Shown: one piece after another, positions 14,635-21,499 of the stretch | Position numbering within the stretch: the first letter of the stretch is position 1 | Layout: every line of letters starts with the position of its first letter | Notes under the pieces: generated by a model | Told to the model about the DNA's origin: nothing | The model's database searches: none | The model's input: the letters and a program-made list of their open reading frames with translations, nothing else | Origin: JBKPNX01 sp046732855 | Lineage (GTDB): Bacteria; Pseudomonadota; Alphaproteobacteria; Geminicoccales; Geminicoccaceae | Assembly (NCBI GenBank): GCA_046732855.1 | Contig: JBKPNX010000252.1 | Coordinates: 1 to 21,499, forward strand | Reading direction: 5' to 3' | DNA: 21,499 bases | Program-made: the position numbers and the translations under genes

Positions 14635-14922
14635 TTAGGCGTCCTCGGCGATCTCCTCGTACAGGCCCTGCGCCTCGCGCGCCGGGCCCCGTCGGCTGCC
14701 GAGGTCGACCACGCGCACGACGCGGACGGTGGCCCCCTGGGGAAAGGTCAGGACGTCCCCCGGTCGGATGCGGTGATGCGCCTTGGTGACGATCGCCTGA
14801 TTGATGCGCACGCGGCCTCTGCCGATCAGCTGCGCCGCGAGCGCGCGGGTCTTGAAGAAGCGGGCCTGCCACAGCCATCGGTCGAGCCGCAGGCCGTCGG
14901 ACGCCGGCTCCGGCGCGCTCAT
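14635..14922 (-). CDS. S4-domain RNA-binding protein (Hsp15-like)
   Basis: This is a 95-aa protein consisting almost only of an S4 RNA-binding domain: LRLDRWLWQARFFKTRALAA at about 11-30, then GRGRVRINQAIVTKAHHRIRPGDVLTF, followed by a strand VRVVRVVDLGSRRG and a short acidic tail. The arrangement matches Hsp15 (HslR), which in E. coli binds 50S subunits carrying a stalled peptidyl-tRNA. The ATG overlaps the helicase stop by ATGA (14919-14922), so the two are coupled and probably act in the same RNA process. The frame is open far upstream through the helicase gene, but the S4 domain begins right after this ATG. The gene name is not certain from sequence alone. Confidence 0.9.
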   Translation of the reverse strand: MSAPEPASDGLRLDRWLWQARFFKTRALAAQLIGRGRVRINQAIVTKAHHRIRPGDVLTFPQGATVRVVRVVDLGSRRGPAREAQGLYEEIAEDA

Positions 14923-17408
14923 CGATTGCCGCGGATCCTGCCCAGCGCGGCGAACGGCGTGGCGAGCGAGGTCGGGCGGCGGCGGCCGGCCTGCCGACGG
15001 CCACGGCGAGCCGGGGCGCAGCGGCGAAACCGACCGTCGGCATCGCGCGCATAACCCAGCGCTTCGACCACGGGCATGAGCTCCGCCTGGTCGAGGCCGG
15101 TCAGGCGCAACAGCTCCAGATCCAGCGCGAACGGCGCGGCGCGCGCCAGCGCGCGCAGGCGCGCGGCCAGTCGCTCGACCACGTCGATGCGCACGCAGAC
15201 GTCGGCCAGCACCTCGTAACCGCTCGCCTCGGCAGCTTCCTCGGACGGGACGGCGGCGGCGGGGAAGGTCGCGCCCGCCGGCGGGCCGAGCGCCCCCGCG
15301 CGGTGCCGGATCGCCCACAGCCTGGTGCGTAGGCCGGTGACCCGCGGCTGCAGCATCGAGGCGAGATAGATGTGGCGCACGCCGAAGCGCACGCCGAGCC
15401 TGGTCAGGCGCGCCCTGTCGTCCGCGCCCAAAGCCCCGAGCAGCGGCTGTACCGCCCGCGCGCGCACGTTGCCCATGCCCTCGACCAGCACGAAGGCGAG
15501 CCCGCGGCCGGGCGCCGCCAGCTCGGCCGCCTGCAGGCGGCGCAGCGGCATGGTCAGTTCGGCGAGATGGCCGTCCAGCCATTGCCCGAGCCGCTGGCCG
15601 ATCGCGCCGCGCGTCGGGCCCTGCAGGCTGTCGGCGACGAGCAGCTCGAGGCGGGGCACCAGCGGCGATGGGCCGGGCCGCAGCTGGCCGACCGGCCCCT
15701 CGGCGCCGCGCTCGGGCCGCCACACGATCCGGCCCTGATCATCCAGCCGCAAGGCCTCGTCGGCCGAGGCTAGCAGCGCTTTCGAGCGGCTGCGCAGCTC
15801 GGGGCCGAGCGCCCGTTTCGCGGCCGCGCTCAGCACGCGCCGCTCCACATCGACCCCGGTCGGTTGGATGGTGTAGCGCAGGCCTTCGACCCGTCCGACC
15901 ACCTGGCCTTCGACCAATATCGCACCGTCGTCATCGATGGTCGCGAGCTGGCCATCGCCGTGCAGGCCCTTGAGCAGCGCCTGGGTGCGCCGGTCGACGA
16001 AGCGCTGGGTCAGACGCTCGTGCAGGGCATCGCTCAGCGCATCCTCGACGGCACGTGCGCGCCCCTGCCAATGGGTTGCGTCGTCGAGCCAGTCCGCGCG
16101 GTAAGCGACGTAGGTCCAGGTGCGGATGTGCGCCAGCCTGGAAATCAACGCGTCGATGTCGCCGTCGACGCGCTCCAGGCGGACCACCTGATCGGCCACC
16201 CAGTCGACCGGCAGACGGCCGCGGTCGGCAAGCTGGACGAAGATGGTCTCCAAGAGGTCCAGATGCGCGTCGGTCAGCGTCTTGCGGAAATCGGGCACCT
16301 GGCACACTGCCCACAGCAGGCGTACGCCGGCCGGCGCGCCGGCGCGCTCCCGTACCGGCGGATGACGGGCGAGCACCTTCAGGCTGACGTGGTCGAGCGC
16401 GTTGCGGGTACGCAGCAGGCATGGCGCGGTCGGTTCGGTGTCCAGCGTCTCAAGGAGATCCTCGAGCGAGGCGAGATCGAGCCCGGGATTGCGCCAGCGC
16501 ACCTGCTTCAGCGTCGGAAAGTCGTGGCCTTCCACCGCCTCGATCGTGCGGGCGTCGAGACCGCCCACCTCGGGCGTGGTGTTGAACGTGCCATCTCGCA
16601 TGTGCCGCCCGGCCCGCCCCGCGATCTGCCCGATCTCGTGGGCATGCAGGCGGCGCCGCTCGCGGCCGTCGAACTTGACCAAGCTGGCCAAGGCGACGTG
16701 GCCGATGTCCATGTTTAGGCCCATGCCGATCGCATCGGTCGCGATCAGGTGGTCGACCTCGCCCGCCTGGTACAGCGCCACCTGGGCGTTGCGCGTGCGC
16801 GGGCTAAGCGCGCCGAGCACCACCGCGGCGCCCCCGCGCCGGCGGCGCACCAGCTCCGCGAGCGCGTACACTTCCTGGGCGGTGAACGCGACCACCGCGC
16901 TGCGCGGCGGCAAACGGGTTACCTTCGCAGGCTCGACGTAGGTCAGGGTGGAGAAGCGCGGCCGGCTGATCAGCTCGACCTCGGGCACCAGCTGCCGGAC
17001 CAGCGGACGGATCGTATCGGCGCCGAGGAACATGGTCTCGTCGCGGCCGCGCGCGCGCAGCAGCCGGTCCGTGAACACGTGGCCGCGCTCGGGGTCGGCG
17101 CACAGTTGAATCTCGTCGACCGCGAGGAAGCTGACCGCGAGGTCTTCCGGCATCGCCTCGACGGTGGCGACAAAGTAGCGCGCCGAGGCTGGCTGGATGC
17201 GTTCCTCGCCCGTGATCAGAGCGACCGCGTCGGCGCCCTTCTCGGTGACGATGCGGTCGTAGATCTCCCGGGCCAGGAGGCGCAGCGGAAAGCCGATCAG
17301 GCCGCTCCGATGCGCCAGCATCCGCTCGACCGCGAAGTGGGTCTTGCCGGTGTTGGTCGGCCCCAGCACCGCAAGCACGCGCGGCCGATCGTTCGGCATC
17401 ACGGCCAT
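14919..17408 (-). CDS. SUV3-like superfamily 2 RNA helicase
   Basis: This is an 829-aa ATP-dependent helicase related to mitochondrial SUV3 (SUPV3L1), which unwinds RNA for degradation. Motif I is GPTNTGKT at 16-23, motif Ia GFPLRLLAREIYDRI, motif II DEIQ at 98-101, then FLGADTIRPLV, a second RecA lobe with VVAFTAQEVYAL, ATDAIGMGLNMDI, and motif VI QIAGRAGRH at about 259-267. A long C-terminal extension follows, ending in a very basic tail (RRGRRQAGRRRP), a likely RNA contact. I prefer ATG 17408 because a -35/-10 pair ends only 6 nt before it, which would give a leaderless mRNA; ATG 17489 would add 27 residues with no ribosome site. It is coupled to the S4 protein. The bacterial role is not established; rRNA or mRNA turnover is inferred. 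Confidence 0.92.
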   Translation of the reverse strand: MAVMPNDRPRVLAVLGPTNTGKTHFAVERMLAHRSGLIGFPLRLLAREIYDRIVTEKGADAVALITGEERIQPASARYFVATVEAMPEDLAVSFLAVDEIQLCADPERGHVFTDRLLRARGRDETMFLGADTIRPLVRQLVPEVELISRPRFSTLTYVEPAKVTRLPPRSAVVAFTAQEVYALAELVRRRRGGAAVVLGALSPRTRNAQVALYQAGEVDHLIATDAIGMGLNMDIGHVALASLVKFDGRERRRLHAHEIGQIAGRAGRHMRDGTFNTTPEVGGLDARTIEAVEGHDFPTLKQVRWRNPGLDLASLEDLLETLDTEPTAPCLLRTRNALDHVSLKVLARHPPVRERAGAPAGVRLLWAVCQVPDFRKTLTDAHLDLLETIFVQLADRGRLPVDWVADQVVRLERVDGDIDALISRLAHIRTWTYVAYRADWLDDATHWQGRARAVEDALSDALHERLTQRFVDRRTQALLKGLHGDGQLATIDDDGAILVEGQVVGRVEGLRYTIQPTGVDVERRVLSAAAKRALGPELRSRSKALLASADEALRLDDQGRIVWRPERGAEGPVGQLRPGPSPLVPRLELLVADSLQGPTRGAIGQRLGQWLDGHLAELTMPLRRLQAAELAAPGRGLAFVLVEGMGNVRARAVQPLLGALGADDRARLTRLGVRFGVRHIYLASMLQPRVTGLRTRLWAIRHRAGALGPPAGATFPAAAVPSEEAAEASGYEVLADVCVRIDVVERLAARLRALARAAPFALDLELLRLTGLDQAELMPVVEALGYARDADGRFRRCAPARRGRRQAGRRRPTSLATPFAALGRIRGNR

Positions 17409-17414
17409 GCCGAA

Positions 17415-17443
17415 ACTATTGTTCGGGCGCGTGGCCAAAGCAA
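17415..17443 (-). promoter_or_regulatory. Promoter candidate for the helicase, possibly leaderless
   Basis: On the minus strand TTGCTT (17438-17443) and AATAGT (17415-17420) are spaced by 17 nt; each matches 4 of 6 consensus bases. Only 6 nt separate the -10 from ATG 17408, so transcription would begin at or very near the start codon. No Shine-Dalgarno is visible, consistent with leaderless translation. Confidence 0.45.
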
Positions 17444-17588
17444 GGGGGCCGATTCGCGGCGCGATCCCGGATCTGGGGTCCGGCAGCATCCAGCTACACC
17501 AGAGATGGGATCAACAGCACTGACTTCCTCATCGTGGCTGTCGGCCCCAAGGCGCCCCCGCGACCGGTGGTCGGGCGTCGGTCGATTG

Positions 17589-17620
17589 CTTGAACGGATG
17601 TGACCGTCTGCCTACATCCG
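17589..17620 (+). promoter_or_regulatory. RpoH (sigma-32)-type heat-shock promoter for htpG
   Basis: CTTG at 17589-17592 is followed after 18 nt by CCTACATCCG at 17611-17620. This fits the alphaproteobacterial heat-shock pattern CTTG-N17/18-CYTATNTNNG at all but one fixed position. It lies 65 bp before the htpG ATG, on the correct strand, and the gene is a classical heat-shock gene. Confidence 0.65.
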
Positions 17621-17685
17621 AGCCACGATTCCAGGAAGACGCCCCCAGGCGCGAAGCAGGGAAGCGCATGCCGAGGAAGCGATCC

Positions 17686-19608
17686 ATGACCGCCCAGATG
17701 CAGCCGTTCGAGGCCGAGGTCGGCCGGGTTCTCGACCTGGTGATCAATTCGCTCTACCAGCATCGCGAGATTTTCCTGCGCGAGCTGATCTCCAACGCCT
17801 CCGACGCGTGCGATCGGCTGCGCTATGCCGGCCTGAGCGAGCCAAGCCTCCTGCGCGAGGATCCCGAGCTGAAGATCGTGCTGGTGGCCGACGCCGCCCG
17901 AGGCACGCTCACCGTGAGGGACAACGGCATCGGCATGAACCGGGACGAGCTGGCCGACAATCTCGGCACAATCGCGCGCTCGGGGACCCAGCGCTTCGTC
18001 CAGCAGCTGAGCGGCGACAGCGCGACCGACCTGAACCTGATCGGGCAGTTCGGGGTCGGCTTCTATTCCGCGTTCATGGTGGCGAGCAAGGTCGAGGTCG
18101 TCTCACGGCGCGTCGGCGAGGAGCACAGCTGGCGCTGGCGCTCGGATGGCCGCAGCGGCTTCACCATCGAGGCGATGGCGGAGCCGGCGCCGCGCGGCAC
18201 CGCGGTCACCCTGCATCTGCGCGACGACGCCAAGGAGTTCCTCGACGAGTGGCGCCTGCGCCAGACCGTGCGCAACTATTCCGACCACATCGCCGTGCCG
18301 ATCCTGCTCGAGGCCGCGCGCAAGGGGAACGACGCCGCGACGGAGGGTGATGACGCGAGCAAGGGACCGGAGCAGATCAACCAGGCGAGCGCGCTCTGGA
18401 CCCGACCGAAGGCCGACATCACCGACGAGCAGTACAAGGAGTTTTATCATCACGTCGCCCATGCGTTCGACGAGCCTTGGGCGCGCCTCCACGTCAGGGC
18501 CGAGGGCGTGGTGTCGTACCAGGCGCTTCTGTTCGTCCCGGGCAGCAAGCCCTTCGATTTGTTCGACCCGCAGCGCCGGCACGGCGTCAAGCTGTACGTC
18601 AGGCGCGTGTTCATCACCGAGGACCTCGAGGGGCTGATGCCGCGCTTCCTGCGCTTCGTGCGCGGCGTGGTCGATTCCGAGGACCTGCAGCTCAACGTCT
18701 CCCGCGAAACGCTGCAGCACAGCCCGGTGCTGGCCAAGATCAGGAAGGATTTGACCAAGCGCGTGCTCGACGAGCTGGAGCGGCGGGCCAAGGCGGAGGA
18801 CGGCGGCTACGCGAGCTTCTGGGAAAACTTCGGCGCGGTGCTCAAGGAAGGCATCTACGAGGACCACGAGCAGCGCGAGCGCCTGCTCGAGCTCGCCCGC
18901 TTCCGCAGCACCGCGAGCGACGGCTGGGTCAGCCTCGCCGACTACGTCGGTCGGATGAAGCCCGGCCAGGATGCGATCTTCACCATCAGTGGCGAGCATC
19001 TGGAGGCCCTGCGCTCGAGCCCGCAGCTCGAAGCCTGCCGGGCCAAGGGCGTGGAGGTGCTGCTGCTCGCTGATCCGATCGACGATTTCTGGCTGCCGAC
19101 CGCGCCGACCTACAAGGACAAGCCATTCCGCTCGCTGACCCGCGGCGAGGTCGACCTGTCGAAGATCGAAGGCGGGTCGACCGACGAAGCGGCCGCCGGG
19201 ACCGCGCAGGAGGCGGTGCAGGGCGCCGAGATGGACCGTCTGATCGCCCGGTTCAAGGCCCAGCTCGGCGAGCGGGTGCAAGACGTGCGGCCATCGGCCC
19301 GTCTGACCGACAGCGCGGTCTGCCTCGTGGCCGACGAGCGCGGCCTGGACATGCGGCTCGAGCGTTTTCTAAAGTCGCATCAGCAGCTGGACGAGCTGTC
19401 CAAGCGCGTGCTCGAGATCAATCCCCGGCACGCACTGATCAAACGCATGGCGGCGCTCGCGGCCGATGAGCATGAGCGCGGCGCGCTTGACGACCTGGTC
19501 GAGCTGCTGCTCGATCAGGCGCGGATCGTGGAAGGCGAGCCGCTGCCCGACCCCGGCGTGTTCTCGCGCCGGATGAGCGCATTCCTGGCCAAGGGGATCG
19601 CCGCGTAG
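17686..19608 (+). CDS. htpG: Molecular chaperone HtpG (bacterial Hsp90)
   Basis: This is a 640-aa ATP-dependent chaperone, cytosolic and homodimeric, cooperating with DnaK. The N-terminal GHKL ATPase domain shows E33 and N37 in FLRELISNASDACDRLRY, DNGIGM at 79-84, LGTIARSGT, and GQFGVGFYSAFMV. The middle domain contains LFDPQRRHGVKLYVRRVFI and RFVRGVVDSEDLQLNVSRE, with the catalytic-loop Arg region. The C-terminal dimerization domain is present (RLTDSAVCLVADERGLDMRL onward). Slightly longer than E. coli HtpG (624 aa) but intact. ATG 17686 has AGGAAG 6 nt upstream and gives the usual N-terminus MTAQMQPFEAEV; ATG 17668 is a credible alternative. A heat-shock promoter precedes it. Confidence 0.97.
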   Translation: MTAQMQPFEAEVGRVLDLVINSLYQHREIFLRELISNASDACDRLRYAGLSEPSLLREDPELKIVLVADAARGTLTVRDNGIGMNRDELADNLGTIARSGTQRFVQQLSGDSATDLNLIGQFGVGFYSAFMVASKVEVVSRRVGEEHSWRWRSDGRSGFTIEAMAEPAPRGTAVTLHLRDDAKEFLDEWRLRQTVRNYSDHIAVPILLEAARKGNDAATEGDDASKGPEQINQASALWTRPKADITDEQYKEFYHHVAHAFDEPWARLHVRAEGVVSYQALLFVPGSKPFDLFDPQRRHGVKLYVRRVFITEDLEGLMPRFLRFVRGVVDSEDLQLNVSRETLQHSPVLAKIRKDLTKRVLDELERRAKAEDGGYASFWENFGAVLKEGIYEDHEQRERLLELARFRSTASDGWVSLADYVGRMKPGQDAIFTISGEHLEALRSSPQLEACRAKGVEVLLLADPIDDFWLPTAPTYKDKPFRSLTRGEVDLSKIEGGSTDEAAAGTAQEAVQGAEMDRLIARFKAQLGERVQDVRPSARLTDSAVCLVADERGLDMRLERFLKSHQQLDELSKRVLEINPRHALIKRMAALAADEHERGALDDLVELLLDQARIVEGEPLPDPGVFSRRMSAFLAKGIAA

Positions 19609-19674
19609 CTACCCTGCGCCGAAACGCTTCAGGTTGCGTCCACTAGGCGACTGCCAAACAGCGCGAGGGGATCG

Positions 19675-20172
19675 ATGATTGGTGCGCGGCTCCGACTGGC
19701 GATTGCGCTCACAACGCTGGTGTGCGGGTTGAGCGGGCCGGCCGGGGCGGAGCCGACGGCGAGCATCGGCCCGATCACGATTCGTGAGGCGTGGGCCCGC
19801 GCCTCGATGGGGCAGACCGGGACCAGCGCGGTCTACATGACGATCGAGGCGAGCGGCGGGCGAGGCGACCGGCTGGTCGCTGCGGCGAGCCCGGATGCTG
19901 CCCGTGCGGAGCTCCATACCAGCACCATGGAAGACGGGGTGGCCAAGATGCGGCCGCTCGCCGCGATCGAGGTCGCATCCGGTGGGCCGACGGTGCTCGA
20001 GCCAGGCGGGCCGCACGTCATGCTCATGGGGCTGGGCAGGAAACTGGCCGAGGGCGACACCCTGCCGCTCAGCCTCACCTTCGAGCACGCCGGCACGGTC
20101 GAGCTCCAGGTGCCGGTCAGAGGCATGGGCGGCAGCATGAAACACGGGGGCCACCAGCAGCCGTCCAACTAG
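19675..20172 (+). CDS. Periplasmic copper chaperone PCu(A)C
   Basis: This is a 165-aa exported copper(I) chaperone that helps metallate cytochrome oxidase CuA/CuB sites. A signal peptide covers about 1-25 (hydrophobic LRLAIALTTLVCGLSGPAGA). The full family motif H-X10-M-X21-H-X-M is present with exact spacing: H81, M92, H114 and M116. The barrel strands (ITIREAWARAS, SAVYMTIEASG, LPLSLTFEHAGTVELQVPV) are typical of the cupredoxin-like fold. A His/Met-rich tail (GGSMKHGGHQQ) may add a second metal site, as in many homologues. A GAGGGG ribosome site precedes the ATG. It follows htpG by 66 bp and may be cotranscribed, but there is no functional link. No Sco or oxidase genes are adjacent. Confidence 0.92.
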   Translation: MIGARLRLAIALTTLVCGLSGPAGAEPTASIGPITIREAWARASMGQTGTSAVYMTIEASGGRGDRLVAAASPDAARAELHTSTMEDGVAKMRPLAAIEVASGGPTVLEPGGPHVMLMGLGRKLAEGDTLPLSLTFEHAGTVELQVPVRGMGGSMKHGGHQQPSN

Positions 20173-20173
20173 A

Positions 20174-20198
20174 GGCGGCCGGGCCGGCCGGGACCGCC
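20174..20198. terminator. GC-rich hairpin between convergent genes
   Basis: GGCGG (20174-20178) pairs with CCGCC (20194-20198) and CCGG (20179-20182) with CCGG (20188-20191), leaving a 5-nt loop and a 2-nt bulge. It begins 2 bp after the copper-chaperone stop and 16 bp before the opposing stop, so it could serve both strands. No T-tract. Confidence 0.4.
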
Positions 20199-20213
20199 AC
20201 GGGCGGCTCGATC

Positions 20214-20807
20214 TCAGGCCAGCGCGCGAGCGACGAAGTCGAGCCGATCCTGGCCCCAGAACAGCTCGCCTGCGATCACGCAGGTTGGCACCCCGAACAC
20301 GCCCTGATCGATCGCCGCCCGCGTGTTGGCATCGTACTCTTGCAGGACGGCCGGATCCTCTGCCGCGTCGAGCAGGGTCGGTCCGTCCGCGCCCTGCTCA
20401 CGGGCGATCTGCAGGAGCGTCGCGCGATCGGCCAAATCGCGCTCCTCGGCCCAGACCGCGATCATCATCGCCTGGCTGAACGCCGCGATGTCGCCGCCAC
20501 GCTGCCGGTGCGCGATCGCCATCCGCGCCGCAAGCGCTTCGTCGACCGGAAAATGCTTGGGGTGGAGATTGAGCGGCAGGCCCAGGTGCTCGCGCCACCG
20601 GCGCAGCTCCATCAGTCGATACGCCTGGCGCTGCCTGGGCCGCTGCGCAAGCATAAGGGTGCCGCTCGCCTCAAACACGGGCGCGATCTGAACCGGGCGA
20701 TAATCGGCGGCCGCGCCGCTTCGCGCCACGACCTCCCGCAGGCGCGCCCAGCCGAGATAGGTCCAGGGCGACTGCAGGGCGTAGTAGACCGTGATTTCCT
20801 TGTTCAT
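20214..20807 (-). CDS. 2-hydroxychromene-2-carboxylate isomerase-like, DsbA-fold protein
   Basis: This is a 197-aa thioredoxin/kappa-GST-fold protein of the NahD (HCCA isomerase) family, which in aromatic degradation performs a glutathione-dependent isomerization. The N-terminal YYALQSPWTYLGWARL carries the Ser (S13) expected in place of a thioredoxin CxxC; the helical insert is present, and the end GVFGVPTCVIAGELFWGQDRL is the cis-Pro region and family signature. No other aromatic-degradation genes are near, so the true substrate may differ. The ATG overlaps the dapB stop by ATGA (20804-20807), so it is the downstream partner in a coupled pair with lysine biosynthesis, with no obvious biochemical connection. 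Confidence 0.9.
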   Translation of the reverse strand: MNKEITVYYALQSPWTYLGWARLREVVARSGAAADYRPVQIAPVFEASGTLMLAQRPRQRQAYRLMELRRWREHLGLPLNLHPKHFPVDEALAARMAIAHRQRGGDIAAFSQAMMIAVWAEERDLADRATLLQIAREQGADGPTLLDAAEDPAVLQEYDANTRAAIDQGVFGVPTCVIAGELFWGQDRLDFVARALA

Positions 20808-21499
20808 GGGCGCGCTCCGGCAAGACCGAGGACGTCCGCCATGCCGTACAGGCCGGGCGGTCTGCCGTGCAGCCAGCGCGCCGCGGTCACCGCGCCGCGC
20901 GCATAGATCCGGCGGTCGGTCGCCCGGTGCGTCAGCTCGATCCGCTCGCCGGCGCCGGCAAAAATCACCACGTGGTCCCCGACCACGTCGCCGCCGCGCA
21001 GCGCGGCGAAGCCGATCGCGCCGCTTTTGCGCGCCCCGGTCATGCCGTCCCTGCCCCGATCGGCCACTTCGGAGAGATCCACGCCGCGCCCGCGCGACGC
21101 CGCCTGCCCGAGCGCAAGGGCCGTGCCCGAAGGCGCATCGACCTTGTGCTTGTGATGCATCTCGAGGATCTCGACGTCAAACGCGTCCGGCCCGAGCGCG
21201 CGCGCGACCTCCTCGGTCAGGCCGAGCAGCAGGTTGACGCCGAGGCTCATGTTGGCCGCGCGCATGATCGCGGTGCGGCGGGCGGCATCGCGCACCGCCT
21301 GCTCCTGCTCTGCGTTGAGGCCGGTCGTGCCGATCACGTGGCCGGCGCCGCGCGCGGCGGCGAGCGCGACGTGCGCGACGGTCGCAGCGGGGGCGGAGAA
21401 CTCGATCACCACGTCCGCGCGCTCGATCAGGGCGGCCGCATCGGTGCTCACGAGCACGCCGAGCGGCTCATGGCCGGCGAGCAGGCCGAGGTCCTGACC
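20804..21499 (-). CDS. dapB: 4-hydroxy-tetrahydrodipicolinate reductase (partial, 5' end outside window)
   Basis: DapB reduces the dihydrodipicolinate intermediate with NAD(P)H in the diaminopimelate/lysine pathway. The frame is open through the right edge: residues GQDLGLLAGHEPLGVLVS precede an internal GTG at 21457, and match the family, so the gene continues beyond 21499. Only the N-terminal Rossmann GxxGxxG part (about 35-40 residues) is missing. Visible signatures: VVIEFSAPAATVAH, GTTGLN, RAANMSLGVNLL, and the catalytic EMHHKHKVDAPSGTAL with the His-His and Lys of the substrate site. FAALRGGDVVGDHVVIFAGAGERIELTHRA and the C-terminal helix are also typical. 231 residues are visible, with no lesion. 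It is coupled to the isomerase-like gene downstream. Confidence 0.95.
   Translation of the reverse strand, partial: GQDLGLLAGHEPLGVLVSTDAAALIERADVVIEFSAPAATVAHVALAAARGAGHVIGTTGLNAEQEQAVRDAARRTAIMRAANMSLGVNLLLGLTEEVARALGPDAFDVEILEMHHKHKVDAPSGTALALGQAASRGRGVDLSEVADRGRDGMTGARKSGAIGFAALRGGDVVGDHVVIFAGAGERIELTHRATDRRIYARGAVTAARWLHGRPPGLYGMADVLGLAGARP

Noticed and set aside
14923..15723. Extension of the S4 protein upstream to 362 residues
   Set aside because: It overlaps the helicase C-terminal region in another frame and is Arg/Ala/Pro-rich; the S4 domain starts immediately after ATG 14922.
18103..19281. Minus-strand 392-codon frame opposite htpG
   Set aside because: Antisense shadow of an intact htpG; Leu/Arg/Gly-rich with no motif.

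Overview
This is a high-G+C bacterial chromosome segment, most likely from an alphaproteobacterium. Three things point there: the DUF3576 lipoprotein-leuS-lptE-holA gene order, a SUV3-type helicase coupled to an S4 RNA-binding protein, and a heat-shock promoter of alphaproteobacterial RpoH type before htpG. The N-terminus of the large porin resembles Rhodospirillales porins, so a Rhodospirillales-like host is my guess, but no rRNA is present to confirm it.

Layout. (1) Positions 1-2969 are an accessory cassette with clearly lower G+C. A C5-cytosine DNA methyltransferase is translationally coupled to a GHKL ATPase of the MutL/MORC-like type, which runs off the left edge. A Vsr-type endonuclease is transcribed divergently. 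This combination is known from restriction-modification-type defence operons, and further genes of the system probably lie to the left. (2) Positions 2970-3119 are the junction with the host-like chromosome. (3) Positions 3120-5263 hold two coupled peptide-type ABC permeases with no solute-binding protein or ATPase beside them, as if the island had cut or replaced the rest of the operon. (4) Positions 5378-10189 hold a housekeeping minus-strand run: DUF3576 lipoprotein, leuS, lptE and holA (translation, LPS transport, replication clamp loading). (5) Positions 10259-12373 hold two related outer-membrane beta-barrels, a full porin and a shorter paralogue, each followed by a hairpin terminator candidate. 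(6) Positions 12565-14577 hold a cupin/JmjC-type oxygenase diverging from a YggS-family PLP protein. (7) Positions 14635-17408 hold the SUV3-like RNA helicase and the S4 protein. (8) Positions 17686-20172 hold htpG, preceded by a good RpoH-type promoter, and a PCu(A)C copper chaperone. (9) Positions 20214-21499 hold dapB (cut by the right edge) coupled to a 2-hydroxychromene-2-carboxylate isomerase-like protein.

Genes are tightly packed, and five gene pairs overlap by the 4-bp ATGA arrangement. No stretch over 300 bases lacks a gene; the longest gap is 17409-17685, which holds two divergent promoters. I saw no tRNA, rRNA, CRISPR array, insertion sequence or integrase.

The most interesting region is the left-edge cassette, whose exact composition and activity cannot be settled from this window alone.
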